Below, piece by piece: positions 48,893 through 61,282 of a stretch of DNA of 64,000 nt (position 1 is the first letter of the stretch; the number at the start of each line of letters is the position of its first letter). The notes under the pieces were generated by a model, which did no database searches, was not told the DNA's origin, and saw only the letters and a program-made list of their open reading frames with translations. A program made the translations under genes and the position numbers. The stretch is from Jacaranda mimosifolia (taxonomy: Eukaryota > Streptophyta > Magnoliopsida > Lamiales > Bignoniaceae): contig CM032123.1 of assembly GCA_018894105.1 (NCBI GenBank), positions 5,643,001 to 5,707,000 of the forward strand. The letters run 5' to 3'.

Positions 48893-51190
48893 CTAGGAAT
48901 CCTCATCAACCCCAGGAGACAACATAATGGGACTCCTCACTGCGTATTTGCCTGTCTCATCGATCCAAGTGATCGAACCATATTCGAAGCTAGAAAAATA
49001 ATCAACCCTATAACGAATGGTTAAAGAATAGCTCTGCTTCTCATATTTCTTTTGAAACACTAAACTCTGTGGCCGAACTCTAATTGTGGTATTTCCTGGT
49101 ACTTCCAGCTTAACTCTATATGTGGCAGCGCCATCCCCTACATTCGTCACAGTTCTCTGGAATTTCCGGGTTAATGTAATTCCATTGTCCTGAAGCCTGT
49201 AAAGAGCAATGAAAGACGGGTAATTCAGGTCTGAGGATGGATTGGAGCAATTGTAGCTTGATCTTATGATAGTCTGAGTTTGTTCGCGAGAGAAATTCAT
49301 CGAGCAGACAAGATTTACGAGGTCTTGCGCGGATGCATCGTATACTAGGCCTGGATTAAGTGCCCGGTTCGGATCAACCAATCCTGACCCGATGCCTAAA
49401 GGTGTGGCAACTGTATGATCCAATTCCTTGATGGGCTGATTAGTATTGTCGAGAGGATTTGCAGTGGTCATCATGGCGGATTGGATGGCGGCAGGGCTCC
49501 ATTCCGGGTGTGCTGCTTTGAGAAGTGCAGCAACTCCGGAGATGTGAGGGCAAGCCATTGATGTGCCTGACAGGAGAGTGTAATCACTGGACAGGTATAT
49601 GTTCTTACCAATTCTTGGTTCTGGAATGTAAGGATTGTTGGCAGCTAAGATTAAGACTCCAGGTGCCAATATGTCAGGCTTCAAGATGCCCAAATAACTT
49701 CTTGCAGGGCCTCTGGACGAGTCATCTGACAGGGCTGGAGCAGCTCTTGGCTCTGTCCCGAGAACTGTTTGCTGGAAATCGATGGTTGCTCTTGGTGCTG
49801 CACTATTTGATATGTAATTGATCACTTCTCGTGCTTCTGTCGGGGTGATTACAACTCCAGGGAAAGGAAATGAAGTGGATCGAAATATCTCGGGATCATC
49901 GAGAATGATGATAGCTGCACGGACATTAGACAACTCAGGCAGATCCAGCATTAGGAAAAGGAAACTCGTTTGTTCCATGGTTAGATTGCATACAATGATA
50001 CTTCCATCAGGGGCTCCTGCCAGTAATTCGGATGAGTTGCAGGGGGATAAGGTCTCATTGTAAATAAGTGGCAAATTTCTGACAGTAGCTCTTGCAGGAA
50101 AGGTTGTCCATCCTGTTATGGTTTTTCCATTCCCCAGAGTCAAAGTCCCGGCGAACCAACGATCTACCGTCCCTGATGCGACTACCACAGCCCACGGGAT
50201 TCCTGATCGTAAAGTTGCGAAAGATGAGCCACGATTTCCTGCTGAGAGACAAACCAGGATTCCCTTCTCCCTGGCGCCAAAGCTAGCTATTGCAAGAGGG
50301 TTCTCATACAGATTAGTGTCACGGTTACTCAACGAACCTGACAATATATCGACTCCATCTGCCACGGCCCGGTCAATGCCGGCGAGTATATCAGAGCTAA
50401 CGCCGCCATTCCACAGGACCTTATACACAGCCAGCCTAGCACGTGGAGCAACCCCTCTTGCAGTTCCAGGGGCGTAACCGAAGAAAGAAACACCATCTAC
50501 AAAGTTTCCGGCAGCAATGGAGGCGACGTGGGTCCCATGTCCATCCCCGTCTCTCGCAGAATTAGGTATCGTAATATCAGGACTTTCTGCTCGAAAACCT
50601 TCATTGAAATATCTGACTCCGATGATTTTCTTGTTGCACAAAGATGAATTGAATTCTTCTCCTCCTTGGCAAACTCCTTTCCACCTTGCCGGAATTTGAG
50701 CCATCCCATCATCCTTAAAGCTCGGACTTTCTGGCCAAATACCGGTGTCGATGACGCCGATGATCACATCTTTGCCGTAGTTAGAAGCTGGCCAAAGCCC
50801 ACTAGCTGTGTTCAAGGAAAGGAATTTATATGAATGGGTGGTGTCTGGGGTGACAATATCATCAGGGTAGGCAGAAATGAACCCTGGTAACTTCTTTAAA
50901 GCATCCAATTCGTCTTTCGACATCACTGCACTGAATCCATGGAAGGCATTGTCATAAGTGTAGACAAGCCTTGGCTCCGATTCGTCCGCGAACAATGATG
51001 TCTGACCAACCGATTTTACAGATTTAAGCATGGAAGAATACCAATAATGGTGAGTGGAAAATGCCATAGGCATGGAGGATTTGTCCATATGGACAATATA
51101 TACTGATCTTTTTGCTGAAGCATGATGAACATTGTGAGCCAAAAGAAACCATGACATTACAATCAGAGCAACTAAATTAGGAAGCTCCAT
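48893..51190 (-). CDS. Secreted subtilisin-like serine protease (SBT1/SBT3 type)
   Basis: A plant subtilase of 765 residues in one exon, the usual size. These enzymes are exported to the cell wall space and cleave wall proteins or peptide precursors. A signal peptide (about 1-26), an I9 propeptide (about 29-117) and the S8 catalytic domain follow in order. The triad is intact: Asp148 (GVIDTGIWPES), His218 (GDGHGTHVAS), Ser544 (LSGTSMACPH). The oxyanion Asn319 is in LSAGNRGS. A protease-associated insertion (about 370-470) and a C-terminal fibronectin-III-like domain (about 650-760) are present. GTARGVAPRARLAVYKV resembles SBT1.9 and tomato SBT3. The core strand reads DILSGSLSN where most relatives have DVISISLG. 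Position next to the P450 copy suggests no functional link. Confidence 0.95.
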   Translation of the reverse strand: MELPNLVALIVMSWFLLAHNVHHASAKRSVYIVHMDKSSMPMAFSTHHYWYSSMLKSVKSVGQTSLFADESEPRLVYTYDNAFHGFSAVMSKDELDALKKLPGFISAYPDDIVTPDTTHSYKFLSLNTASGLWPASNYGKDVIIGVIDTGIWPESPSFKDDGMAQIPARWKGVCQGGEEFNSSLCNKKIIGVRYFNEGFRAESPDITIPNSARDGDGHGTHVASIAAGNFVDGVSFFGYAPGTARGVAPRARLAVYKVLWNGGVSSDILAGIDRAVADGVDILSGSLSNRDTNLYENPLAIASFGAREKGILVCLSAGNRGSSFATLRSGIPWAVVVASGTVDRWFAGTLTLGNGKTITGWTTFPARATVRNLPLIYNETLSPCNSSELLAGAPDGSIIVCNLTMEQTSFLFLMLDLPELSNVRAAIIILDDPEIFRSTSFPFPGVVITPTEAREVINYISNSAAPRATIDFQQTVLGTEPRAAPALSDDSSRGPARSYLGILKPDILAPGVLILAANNPYIPEPRIGKNIYLSSDYTLLSGTSMACPHISGVAALLKAAHPEWSPAAIQSAMMTTANPLDNTNQPIKELDHTVATPLGIGSGLVDPNRALNPGLVYDASAQDLVNLVCSMNFSREQTQTIIRSSYNCSNPSSDLNYPSFIALYRLQDNGITLTRKFQRTVTNVGDGAATYRVKLEVPGNTTIRVRPQSLVFQKKYEKQSYSLTIRYRVDYFSSFEYGSITWIDETGKYAVRSPIMLSPGVDEDS

Positions 51191-51995
51191 TTTTGTTTTT
51201 CCACTGGGAAATCTGAATGTGGTTGATATTTTAGGGAAGTACCATTCTGCTTTTATAAGTTAAAATTTTTGATTAGTAAGAATTGGCGGCTTTGGGACTT
51301 TTTATCTTCTTTTGCTCAATTATTATGTCCTGTCTGTTACTCTGTTTCTCATATGCTATTGTTATTTATTCAGCACAGCTATCAAGCTGTAACGCAGCGA
51401 ATCTTTCTAGCAACATGCAATAATATAAGGGATTTGAACTTTGTTTTACTAATTTTGATTGAGTTAATTAAAGAACATTCTAAGTCTTATTCATGGTCCA
51501 GTGTAGATGAATAGCAGGCTGTCTAAATAAGACTTATCCACTACATATAGTGTGTATATTATTAGAATGTAAACCTCTTCTAGTTTATTTTGTGGTACAT
51601 TTTTTATTTCAATTTAATGAATATATGTCAAGTGTATTTAATTTAAAATTAATTATTTTTATAAAAAAATATTTAATATATTTGAGATGTATCCATAAAT
51701 TGAATGAGATAATGAAACGTATAATGGAATAGATGATCCAAGCTAAAAAAAAAAAAACTATCAATGTGGTAATAATAAGTTCAAACTTAACATTTACTAT
51801 ATAATAAGTTCAATATGAATAATATTTATGGCTCAACTTGAATATCAAAGCGTTTCAAGGGTGAAAAATGACAATATCTAAGTCGAAGATGTGGGAAGAG
51901 AAATTAAGGCACTTCCAAACCTGCCTCTCTGCAATTGTTTTAAAGCCAAAGATAGAGATTAATTATTTTTTTATGTACGGATATGAAGAAAAGGT
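51191..51995. other. Subtilase promoter region
   Basis: A TATA box is visible on the minus strand as CTTATAAAAG at about 51258-51249, some 60 bp before the subtilase ATG. The rest is AT-rich with no recognisable gene. Confidence 0.55.
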
Positions 51996-53632
51996 AAGGG
52001 CTTGTTCTCCTATGTTTTGGCCCTTTTTTAGAAATTTTTTTGGGAGAATGGATTTTTGGGAGAAAATTTGAAGAATGTACCATGTGTTTCTTTTTATTTT
52101 GGGAAAATATGAAAAATGATTTGAGAATGAATTGTTTGTTTCTTTATGTTTTGGAGAGAGACAAACTTTACTGTAAATGCCAAATCAATTGCATTTTTGT
52201 TGGGTTTGTAAGGTAAAAGTGATTTTTTTATATATTATATATATGTATTTTTATAGTTGGATGGTGTGTGTATGTGTGTGTGTATATATATATATATATT
52301 TGTAATGATTGAAATATGAGTGTAATTAATTTAATTGGTTATTTATTTTGAAATTTATATTTTTATAAATTTAATATTAATAAATGATGTATTATTTGGT
52401 CATATTAATAAATATTAATCATTCATGAAATCATAATTATATTTTAATTATAAAAAAATTAGCTTATATAATAATTATATCATGATTGTTAATATCGACT
52501 TATAAAAAAATTTAATTACTATACATTAATTATAAACTAATTATTGTTTATTAATTAAAATATAATTATTTAACTATTTATTACTTACAATTTATGTATA
52601 AATAAAACTTGATTATTTATTAAAATAAATAATTTTTTTAATAATTTATGTATATATAAGACTTAATAACAATTCATCAAATTAAAAGAAAATAAATAAT
52701 ATTATATTATATAAAATTACATCATCTTAAATTATTTATTAAATAAATAAACATAATATTTAATTATACTTAAAATATGACACATAATTAATATATAAAT
52801 AATAAGTTATTTAAATAAATAAATTTAATTAATTTATCAAGTTATTTAATTATTTTAACACATTATTTAATTAATATGTTATTTAGTAAATAAATTACTT
52901 AGTAATAGTCAAATAATTTTACTTAAATTTAGTTAATTCTCCCAACAATTACTTTAAGCATATTAATATTAATTTATTAAACTTAATAGATAATTACATA
53001 AGTATCACCCTATAATCAAATTTTTTATTATAATTTTAAACAAATGTGAAGATTAATATTTAATGAAGAATATTTATTTATTTATTTATTATATCAAATT
53101 AAAACATCTTAAGTTATTTATTAAATGAATAAATATAATTTTAATTAATACATTAAATATTAAATATTAAATATAACTATTACATTATTTAATTAATAAG
53201 TAAATTTAATTAATTTAATATGTTATTCAATAAATAAATTATTTAGAAATAACATAAATAATATTTAATTAAGTTTAATTCATTTTTTTGATAATTAATT
53301 TAATTAAATTTGTAAACATAAATTTTAGAATTCTTTTACCTAATAAAATTTTAATATTTATATATATGTATGTATGAATATATATATATATATATATATA
53401 TATGAATGAATGAATAAAGTGGGAGAGTGATAAATGAATGAGTAATGTGAAATGTAGAGTGAGAAAAGTGAGGAGGTAGGTTTGATTTTTAGGGTGTAGG
53501 GTGAATTGGGAGGGGTTTTTTGGGAATAAAATTTGAGTTTTTTGATAAAAAGATTGAAGAATGTGCCTCCATTTTGAATTTTTTTTGAGGGTTGGAAAAA
53601 ATTTCGGGAAAACACATAAGCACAAGCCCTAA
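51996..53632. mobile_element. 1.6-kb non-coding hAT-like repeat, copy 2
   Basis: The terminal AGGGCTTGT (51997-52005) and ACAAGCCCT (53622-53630) are a perfect 9-bp inverted repeat. The interior matches 9442-11067 along its length in the same order: GACAAACTTTACTGTA, a TG/TA microsatellite (about 52267-52300), long AATTAATTTA-type sequence, a (TA)n tract (about 53378-53402) and GGGGTTTTTTGGG near the end. I see no conserved coding frame. A clear target duplication was not found. Confidence 0.75.
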
Positions 53633-55880
53633 ACATTTCAATTTTTCATCAGTTTTAATAGCCTAAAAACCGGAGGCTTCGCCCTGGCCCCTGGAGTCAA
53701 CAAGATATACAGAGGTTCAGACATTGAATATGAACATCAAATGCCTGTCCCAACAAGATAATTTTGAACCTCAACTTGCTGCCCAACAAGATATTTCTGC
53801 ACCCTGCAGATCTTTGGAATGTAAAAAATTAAAATATTATGGCTGCTTTATTATATATTTATTGAATATTTCGTCTCATGTCATGAATTGAATTCACATA
53901 AATGTTGCACCAGGTCACCTTGATTTAGAAATTCATATATTTGTCCAATTAAGATCATTAATTGTTTTTATTTTGTGTGAACTTTAAATTAAATAAGAAT
54001 TATATTTTTCACTAAAATTTGCTACAAAATAAAAAGATATATGTTTTTATTTTATCATATATGCACATTGATTGTCGTACATAAATCCAGTTGATTGAGA
54101 AATTGTCCACTTATAAAGTATGGATAATGTTTTACATTTATATGTATGTACACGTGTAAAGCTGAATGTCACATTATAGCACCTAACTTTACTAATTGAT
54201 GCATCCACATTGATGAATCATGATCGTAGTCATCGACTTTGTGAACGCATTAGGCAAAATGTAGAAAAATGGCGAAAATTATTGAGAATATGGAATATTT
54301 CAAGTCTTTATCTGAATTATTATATTATAAATTTAATACTATATACTTTAATAAGAAGTATTATTAATTATATTTTTAGAATAACTTAAATTTCATTAAT
54401 GTAATTAAACCTCAATGTTATGGGATTTAGAATGCAAGATTATATAATTAAAGTAGCTTTTGTCTTACGAAAGAAATGGATATATACAATATTGAATGTT
54501 AGGAATAGGGTGGTTTTGATTTTTCTTTAACATTTTGAGTTGTTCTTCCTCTGAAATTTGAGGAGGCAATTTACTTGGAGTTCAATTAGTACTGAAGGAA
54601 TTTTAACAAGAAGTAAATATTGAATATATTTTGAATTCTTTTGGAGTTTATTAGAGGATCCTAATTTAGGTACTTACTTTTATTTTACTTGCAATTTCAA
54701 GGACCGAGAATTGCAATCTTAGTAATTTTGTAATGAAGTACTTAGTAATGATTGAAGATGTAGAATTTATTTACTCACCATAGGATGCTAATTACTTCAT
54801 AAAAGTTTTGGTAGTATTTTAGTTGCTGCAGACATCATTTTTAAGATTACACATGGGCTGAAGCTACAAATAAATATTGCATTGGAGATTATTTGACTTG
54901 ATATATTGGTAGGCAGTAATTATATGAAATATATATTTTTTGAAATTAATAATATATTTCAATCATTTAATTTGTGATTTTCTCTTTATAGTGAATGAAT
55001 ATTGATCTTGTGGTCTACATCTTGGTTTAAGTTAATTTAGTGACTTAAGTATTTGGCTTATAGTAATAATAGAGTTAATGTTATAGCATAATTTTAGAGT
55101 TTATATTATATTATTGAATTGTTAAAAGTAAGCTCATCTCTGTATTAATCAACCAAACTATTCAATTAATTTCAACTTAGCATTAAGGTCATAACTTGCA
55201 TAAATATAGGTCCATAAATTAAATTGTGTTTTTATGTGTTTAGGGGTTGTTAAGCGCCCAAAGTATAGAAATAAGTCCATAAGTTGTATCCGTGTCTTTA
55301 TTGGTTCACGTCCATGTTATTTATTTATTTATTAATTAACCGCATATAAAGGGGGTTTTGAGGTGCGGGTCCATGTTAATTAATTACAGATGGCCTATAA
55401 TATTATTTTTTTATGTAATTTCTGGACTCATGGATACCAGTATACTTTCTAGAAGTCTTCCCATAATTTTAAAGCTCTATCTACACAGATTTTAACACAC
55501 ACAGAGTGTTTGGTCATATGAACTTATCAAAATCATATAAATATAAGTTATACAAAACTTTAAAACACATTTTCTTGTGCCCCCTCTTTTCACGGGAAAA
55601 TTAACTACAAACAATCTAAATTTCTCCAACAAAATTCATCCTAGGTGAGAAAGATTGCAATGGGAAGGTGAAAAGTCTATGGATAATTGATTCACATTCT
55701 TGAGATGGTATTCGGACTTTTATTGAATTATACTATAGTGTATTTTGATTCGTTTAGGCATATTTATCTTTAATTTATCATGATTTATTTGTATATAGAA
55801 CTTAGGTTATCAGGACCAACCCATAGATTAAGCTAAAGGAAGTTTCAGATGGGCTCTATTTTTTGTTGGATAAACAAGTG
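53633..55880. other. AT-rich intergenic DNA, no gene seen
   Basis: No coding frame with family resemblance. I see no paired transposon ends. Confidence 0.5.
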
Positions 55881-56525
55881 TATTTTGTATAAATAATTTT
55901 CTGTATAAAAGAGGATATGAGCATACTATGTTAAGATTCTTGATAAATAAAGTGAATAGTTCTTCTATGTTACGTCAAATGACTTCCAAAAAGAAAGTAT
56001 ACATATATATATATGTATATGTTTTTCTATTTAAATGAATTTAAAAAAAAAAAAAGAATTAGAGCATCCTATATTAAAATTTTCTGTTATTTAACATCTA
56101 TTATATAATCCGATCTTCTTGTGATTAAATTATTTCTTGCTAAAAGAAAAAGATTAAAATATTATGCTATGAATGATTGGAAAATTATTGATTTCGGAAC
56201 TTGTTAAGTATTTTGTATAAATAATTTTTCCGTATAAAACAGGGTTTTGGAGCATGTTATGTTAAGATTTTTGATAAGTAAATAGTTCTTCTATGTTATG
56301 TAAAATGACTTTTCCAAAAACAAAGTATATATGTGTTTTTTCTGTTTAAATGAATTTTTTTTAAAAAAAAAAAAAAGAGAATTAGGGCATGCTATATTAA
56401 AATTTTCTGTTATTTAAAGTCTATTATATAATTCAATGTTCTTTTTGTAATTAAATTATTTCTTGTTAAAAAAATGATTAAATATTATGCTCTGATTGGA
56501 AAATTGTCGGTAGGAATAAGTTTCG
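55881..56525 (+). repeat. Tandem duplication, 328-bp unit
   Basis: TATTTTGTATAAATAATTTT begins copy 1 at 55881 and recurs at 56209. Both copies share ATGTTAAGATT, GAATAGTTCTTCTATGTTA or its variant, an A run, AATTAG(A/G)GCAT and TTTTCTGTTATTTAA in order. They differ by scattered substitutions and small indels, so the duplication is old. Confidence 0.85.
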
Positions 56526-56529
56526 AAAT

Positions 56530-57318
56530 CATAATATGAGTTTACAATAGCAAAAAACCTTTGACTCGACTTAATAGGGATATGGTTAAGATCCTTATGG
56601 GTAATAATAACAGTGCCGAACCAACTTAATGATGTTATAATTAAGATCTTAAACAAGATAGGCAATTGGAATTCCAAAAGTTCACGAGCATGGAAGAGTA
56701 AATGAACATTAAGTCAAGGAAGTACTGAAAGTATATTTTTTGAAAATATTTTGATAAGCATAATTTTCTATTATTAGCAAGATTCAAAGTTCATACAGTG
56801 TTTGAAAGTATGTTTATGAAGATATTCTTATGAGTATAGTTTTCTGATTATAATCTGATTGAATGTGAAAAATTATCATGGCGAATGTCTTTTCAAGATT
56901 GTTTCATTATTGAAAGTTGGTTATTTTATTTTACTTAAAGAAAAATAATGTTTTTTCTTATACGTGTCTCTTTTCTTGTGTCATATACTCAAATTCGATA
57001 TAGCGTTAAGAAACTATCTACTAGGCGAAGTGTCACTCATACCATTGTACAACCATTTTTTGTAGAGAACTTAGTTGTGAATGAAGAGGACGATCAATTT
57101 GGGGTTGGTGAGAAGATACGAAGATGTTTTTTAGGTTCAATTAAAATTTGAGTTATTACTTAGAAATTTTTGTTATTGTTGATGATAATTTTCTAAGAAT
57201 TCTAATAGTTAAGATTGATTCCTAAAAATAAGTGTTTGATTTTAAAGTTTGAGAATTTAGATTATCTTCTCCTGCAATATTTTTGAAATTTTATGATAAT
57301 ATTTTATGAATTTTAGTA
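56530..57318. other. AT-rich intergenic DNA, one unassigned 67-codon frame
   Basis: A plus frame at 56948-57151 reads an N-terminal hydrophobic stretch, then TRRSVTHTIVQPFF and a charged NEEDDQFGVGEKIRR. I recognise no family, and nothing around it supports a gene. Confidence 0.4.
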
Positions 57319-58598
57319 TGTTATGACCTCCTTGGCTTAGTGTGTGAGTGATTATAAGCCAAAGAGAGGGGTTAATTAGGCCTAAGGAATTTTAATACAG
57401 CGAAAGTTTATCACTCAAAATATTTTTTGGTCTTTCAAAATAGTTTAAGTCTTTTATAGAAAATAATTTTAGTTATTGACTGGAATTAATAAGTACCAGT
57501 TAAATTACTAGTTAGACCAGTGATAAATAAAATAGTAAAACAAAAATAAAATGACACTGGTATTTATAGAGGTTCGGCAAGCTTGTTCCTCTACCTTAGT
57601 TTTCCCTTAGGATTTTGAATATGTCAAATTAGTTAATATATGAGAAAGTTTTACAAGTAATCACATTAATTTGATAGTAAGAAAAGTATAAGAATTAGAA
57701 CACCCTAGTAGGGTGAAAAACCAGCTCTTCGCGAAGAGGTAAATTAGAATCCCAGATGGGATAAGGCAGATTCGGGAGCACTGTGAAAACTAGCTACTTT
57801 GTGAGCACAATCTCTGTGAACTGATGCAAGAGTTGCTGCCACTCCGTACGATAAGCTCTAGACTCTTTTTCTAGATTGAAACCAAGAACACTGCATAAGA
57901 TTCCAGATAGTACTACATTACTGGTTTTTCACCTAGAGGTCCTTAGAGCAACCAAGCACTGATTTGTTCTCTTCACGGGGTCCCTTGAGAGCAGGTACGA
58001 CTCTTGTTCCTTCTCACCATTAGGTCCTTCGAGACACAAACCGCCTTATCCTCTTCTCCCCAAGGTCCGTCGATGGTAAGGTCCTCTTGACCTTCTTCAC
58101 CACAAGGTCCTTCAAAAACATATGTAGAGCAAGAAATTAGCAACATTTAAGCACAAAAATGTGTATGAGAGTATCATACAACTCTTCAAGACACTTAACA
58201 TAGTTCTTTCCCGACTAAGTGATTCACACTTGACAAAGCTACATATTTTCACTTTTATATGCTTATATCCAACGACTATGAGTTCTTATTTAGGTAAATG
58301 TCCATTGGAATCAAATAAGGAACAAGATATTTGAACAATCATGCATTAGTTCCATAAATTGCGGATATACCAATAATTACAGCATGATATGATTTCTTTT
58401 CTAAGCTATAGAGATGTGAGTCAAATTAGAATCTTCGAGATATCTTTTAATTATGAAAATGAAATTCTAGCACATAGACATATTCCAATAGATAATATGA
58501 AAAGAGATTTCATAATTTGATTGCATACTTTTAGCACATATTTTTAGGAGTATAATTTTGTCATAATCAAAACATTGTAAATCATCAAGGGGTTAACA
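57319..58598 (-). mobile_element. Solo LTR, minus strand
   Basis: On the minus strand the 1280-bp unit starts TGTTAACCCCTTGATG (58598) and ends GAGGTCATAACA (57319). It is bordered by TAGTA (57314-57318) and TAGTG (58599-58603), a target duplication with one mismatch. A TATA box, TCTATAAATACC, lies near 57570. No pol sequence lies on either side, so LTR-LTR recombination removed the body. Size and sequence suggest a large copia (SIRE/Maximus-like) LTR, which I hold loosely. A diverged, inverted relative is at 62726-64000. Confidence 0.8.
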
Positions 58599-58826
58599 TA
58601 GTGTTTTTAAGTCCTCTGGGCTTAAGAGCACTACTGTGTTATATCCTGGATTTGGGGCACGACAAAATAATTCTTGAAAATTTCTTTTCGTTTTTTATTT
58701 TCTTGAGATATGAATCGAGATATAATTTGAGAGAAACGAGAATGAGAATTGGGTATGTGATTGGTTGTGAAAAATAATCTAATGATTAATATTGATGTGA
58801 TTGGTTGATATAAAGTGGGATTGGCT

Positions 58827-59290
58827 ATGTTTGGTTACATTTTGGCAAAATAATTTTGCTTGTTTTGCCAAAATGTAACCAAATATACATAATTTTTCCG
58901 TCCAAAATGCCAAATTAAGTTTTTGCAAAATACCCTCTTCTATCTTTCATTATCTCCAAATTTTTTATATTTTCCAATATATATATACACACACACATAT
59001 ACGTATATATCATAAATATATAATATATATTTTATTATTATTCTTATTATAATATATATTTTATTATTATTCTTATTATAAAAAAATTACTCAATTCCAT
59101 TTTCACTCCAAAAACCCAACAAAAAAACATTGAAATGATCTCTACAATAAAAATTGTCTTATCCCAAAATATAAATAAACATGTCAAAATTTTCCAAAAT
59201 AATTTTCTAACTATTGCTCAAAACATAAACAAACATTCATCACATTCCCCAATACAACTTCACATTCCCTAATCCCACTCATAGAACTCA
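58827..59290 (-). mobile_element. MITE-like repeat with terminal hairpin, reverse copy of the 35147 family
   Basis: The reverse complement matches 35147-35614 through GTTTGTTTATATTTTGGG, GTTGGGTTTTTGG and GAATTGAGTAATTTTTT. Its left end has a perfect 21-bp inverted repeat, 58830-58850 against 58863-58883 with a 12-base loop, which the forward copy does not show. Confidence 0.7.
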
Positions 59291-59302
59291 TTTTTCCAAA
59301 AC

Positions 59303-59908
59303 TAGGGATGGCAACGAGGCGGGTATGGGGTAGGCTTGGTAGGACCCGAAACCCGCCCTACCTACTTCTATTTGGACTCAAACCCTGCCCCGCTTTAGAC
59401 TCCTAACCCGCTGGGTCCAACCCACCAACCCCTTTTTTTCATTAAAATATATAATTTTGCAACTCATATGTTTTCAAAATTGATTAAGATAAACATACAC
59501 AAAGAATATGTATATGTGTATAGAAAATTATAATCCAATATATAATAAGTTTCTAATATTATTTTTTAAAATTTAAAATAAAGTATCCATATTAATTGAT
59601 TTTAGTATAGTCTTCATCATTTTTATGATGATTGAATGAGTACAAAATTATTATTTATTTGATGAAATATGTATATGCTATTATAATCCTAATTTTTTAT
59701 ATTTTATGTACATATATTATATAATATATATATATATTTATTATGCGATGCGGGTTTACTTAAATCCAAAACCCATCCTGGACCTAGTCGGGTTCATGAA
59801 ATTAGGACCCGTAACCCGCTCCAACCCGTTTATTTGACTCCTAACCCGCCCAATTATGGACGGGTTCGGGGCAGGGACTCGATCTACTTTGACCCATTGC
59901 CATGCCTA
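59303..59908. mobile_element. hAT-like MITE, second copy of the 5681 family
   Basis: The ends are TAGGGATGGCAA and TTGCCATGCCTA (one mismatch as inverted repeats). They are flanked by TCCAAAAC (59295-59302) and CCCAAAAC (59909-59916), an 8-bp target duplication with one mismatch. Subterminal CGGGT/ACCCG motifs and an AT-rich centre match the 5681-6219 copy. It is slightly longer (606 bp) and more diverged. Confidence 0.88.
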
Positions 59909-59916
59909 CCCAAAAC

Positions 59917-61280
59917 ACATAATACAAAACATACAATTTGTAACCTAACATTACAATTGTGATTGGTTGTGAGGTTTCTTGTCAGATATGTTATGAGGAT
60001 GAGTTTATGTGTGAGATTTATATTTTATATCTTGTAAGAAATATTATATATTTAACAAATAGAAAGATTTCCATGGAGGGAGATGAGGATGATGACAATT
60101 CAATCTAGGATACAAGAGCCAAATAATCGTGTAAGTAAATAGGAGTGTAAACGGATATTAAACAGATCGGATATACTATTTTCATATTCGTATTCCTTTA
60201 ATTTTTTGAATATTTGAATTTGGATATAGATTTGATGGATATTTAAAAATGATGTTCAAATTCGTATCCGTTGGATATCTGTCGAATTTGGATACATTCG
60301 TATTCGATTATAATTATTCAGATGTATTCGTATTTGATTAAACTTATCCGTATTCGATTTTTTTTTTAATTTCATATTCAATGATAATTATTTAGACATT
60401 TATTTTTGAATATCCAAATACGTGAATCTACGAACCTATAACAAATACATATTTTTAATTAATAGAAGGAACAATACAATTTCATTAAAAAGAAAGCAAC
60501 CAAAAAAATAGTATAATTTTTTATTAATAATTGACTTTATAATTAATTATTCGTACTAATTAATATTAATAATGATGTTTAACTATATTAATTATAAAGT
60601 CAACCAATAATAATTATATCGATTAATTTTATTTTTTAATTTTTTCTCTATATTACAATAATTTTTAAATTTATTCTTTTTTCTTCCTAATTCTTCAATT
60701 ATAATTTATATATATACATATGGGGATTATGAGATTTTTATTGAAAAATATAAATAATATATTATTTAATAAATATATATTCAAATAGTATATATATTAT
60801 TTGAAATGCAGTGACATTGGCACATTATTCTTACTTCCACAATATTTGGAAAATTTAACCTATCAAGCACAAAATGAAAAGAATCATATTCACTATAAAA
60901 AACTTATACAATAAATTTTCATTTTCATTTTCATTATTACAATAATATTATAATTAACTATTAAAGTTTAAATGTTTCACAAATACCACCTTAAAGAACT
61001 TAAACATTATAAACTAGCCTCAAGGATAATTTTAGAAGTTCACGTATTTTTTTTTGTTCTAATGGCATATCCAAAAAATCCTAACGACAACTAATGATAG
61101 GACTTCATTGTTGGAAGATAGGAAATGTTAGAAGTTTATTTGTAATTTATGAAATGACAAGGATTGTTTGATAATTATACCAAATTTTAGGGGTTATAGG
61201 TGTAATTCACTAAATTTCAATGCATTTAAAAGTCAATAATCACCCTGTTGCATATTTGATTAAGATTTAAGTCCTAAAAG
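59917..61280. other. AT-rich intergenic DNA with a MITE fragment
   Basis: AGGAGTGTAAACGGATATT at about 60147, followed by many ATTCGTATTCG and GGATATTT motifs to about 60430, looks like one end of another hAT-type MITE. I cannot find its other end. No gene was recognised. Confidence 0.45.
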
Positions 61281-61282
61281 CC

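Noticed and set aside
49525..50699. Plus-strand frames of 60-119 codons under the subtilase gene
   Set aside because: They are antisense shadows of an intact, conserved minus-strand CDS and have no motif of their own.
53275..53636. Two overlapping minus frames of 92 and 116 codons
   Set aside because: They lie in the end of the 1.6-kb repeat; the related copy has different frames there (10856-11062), so coding is not conserved.
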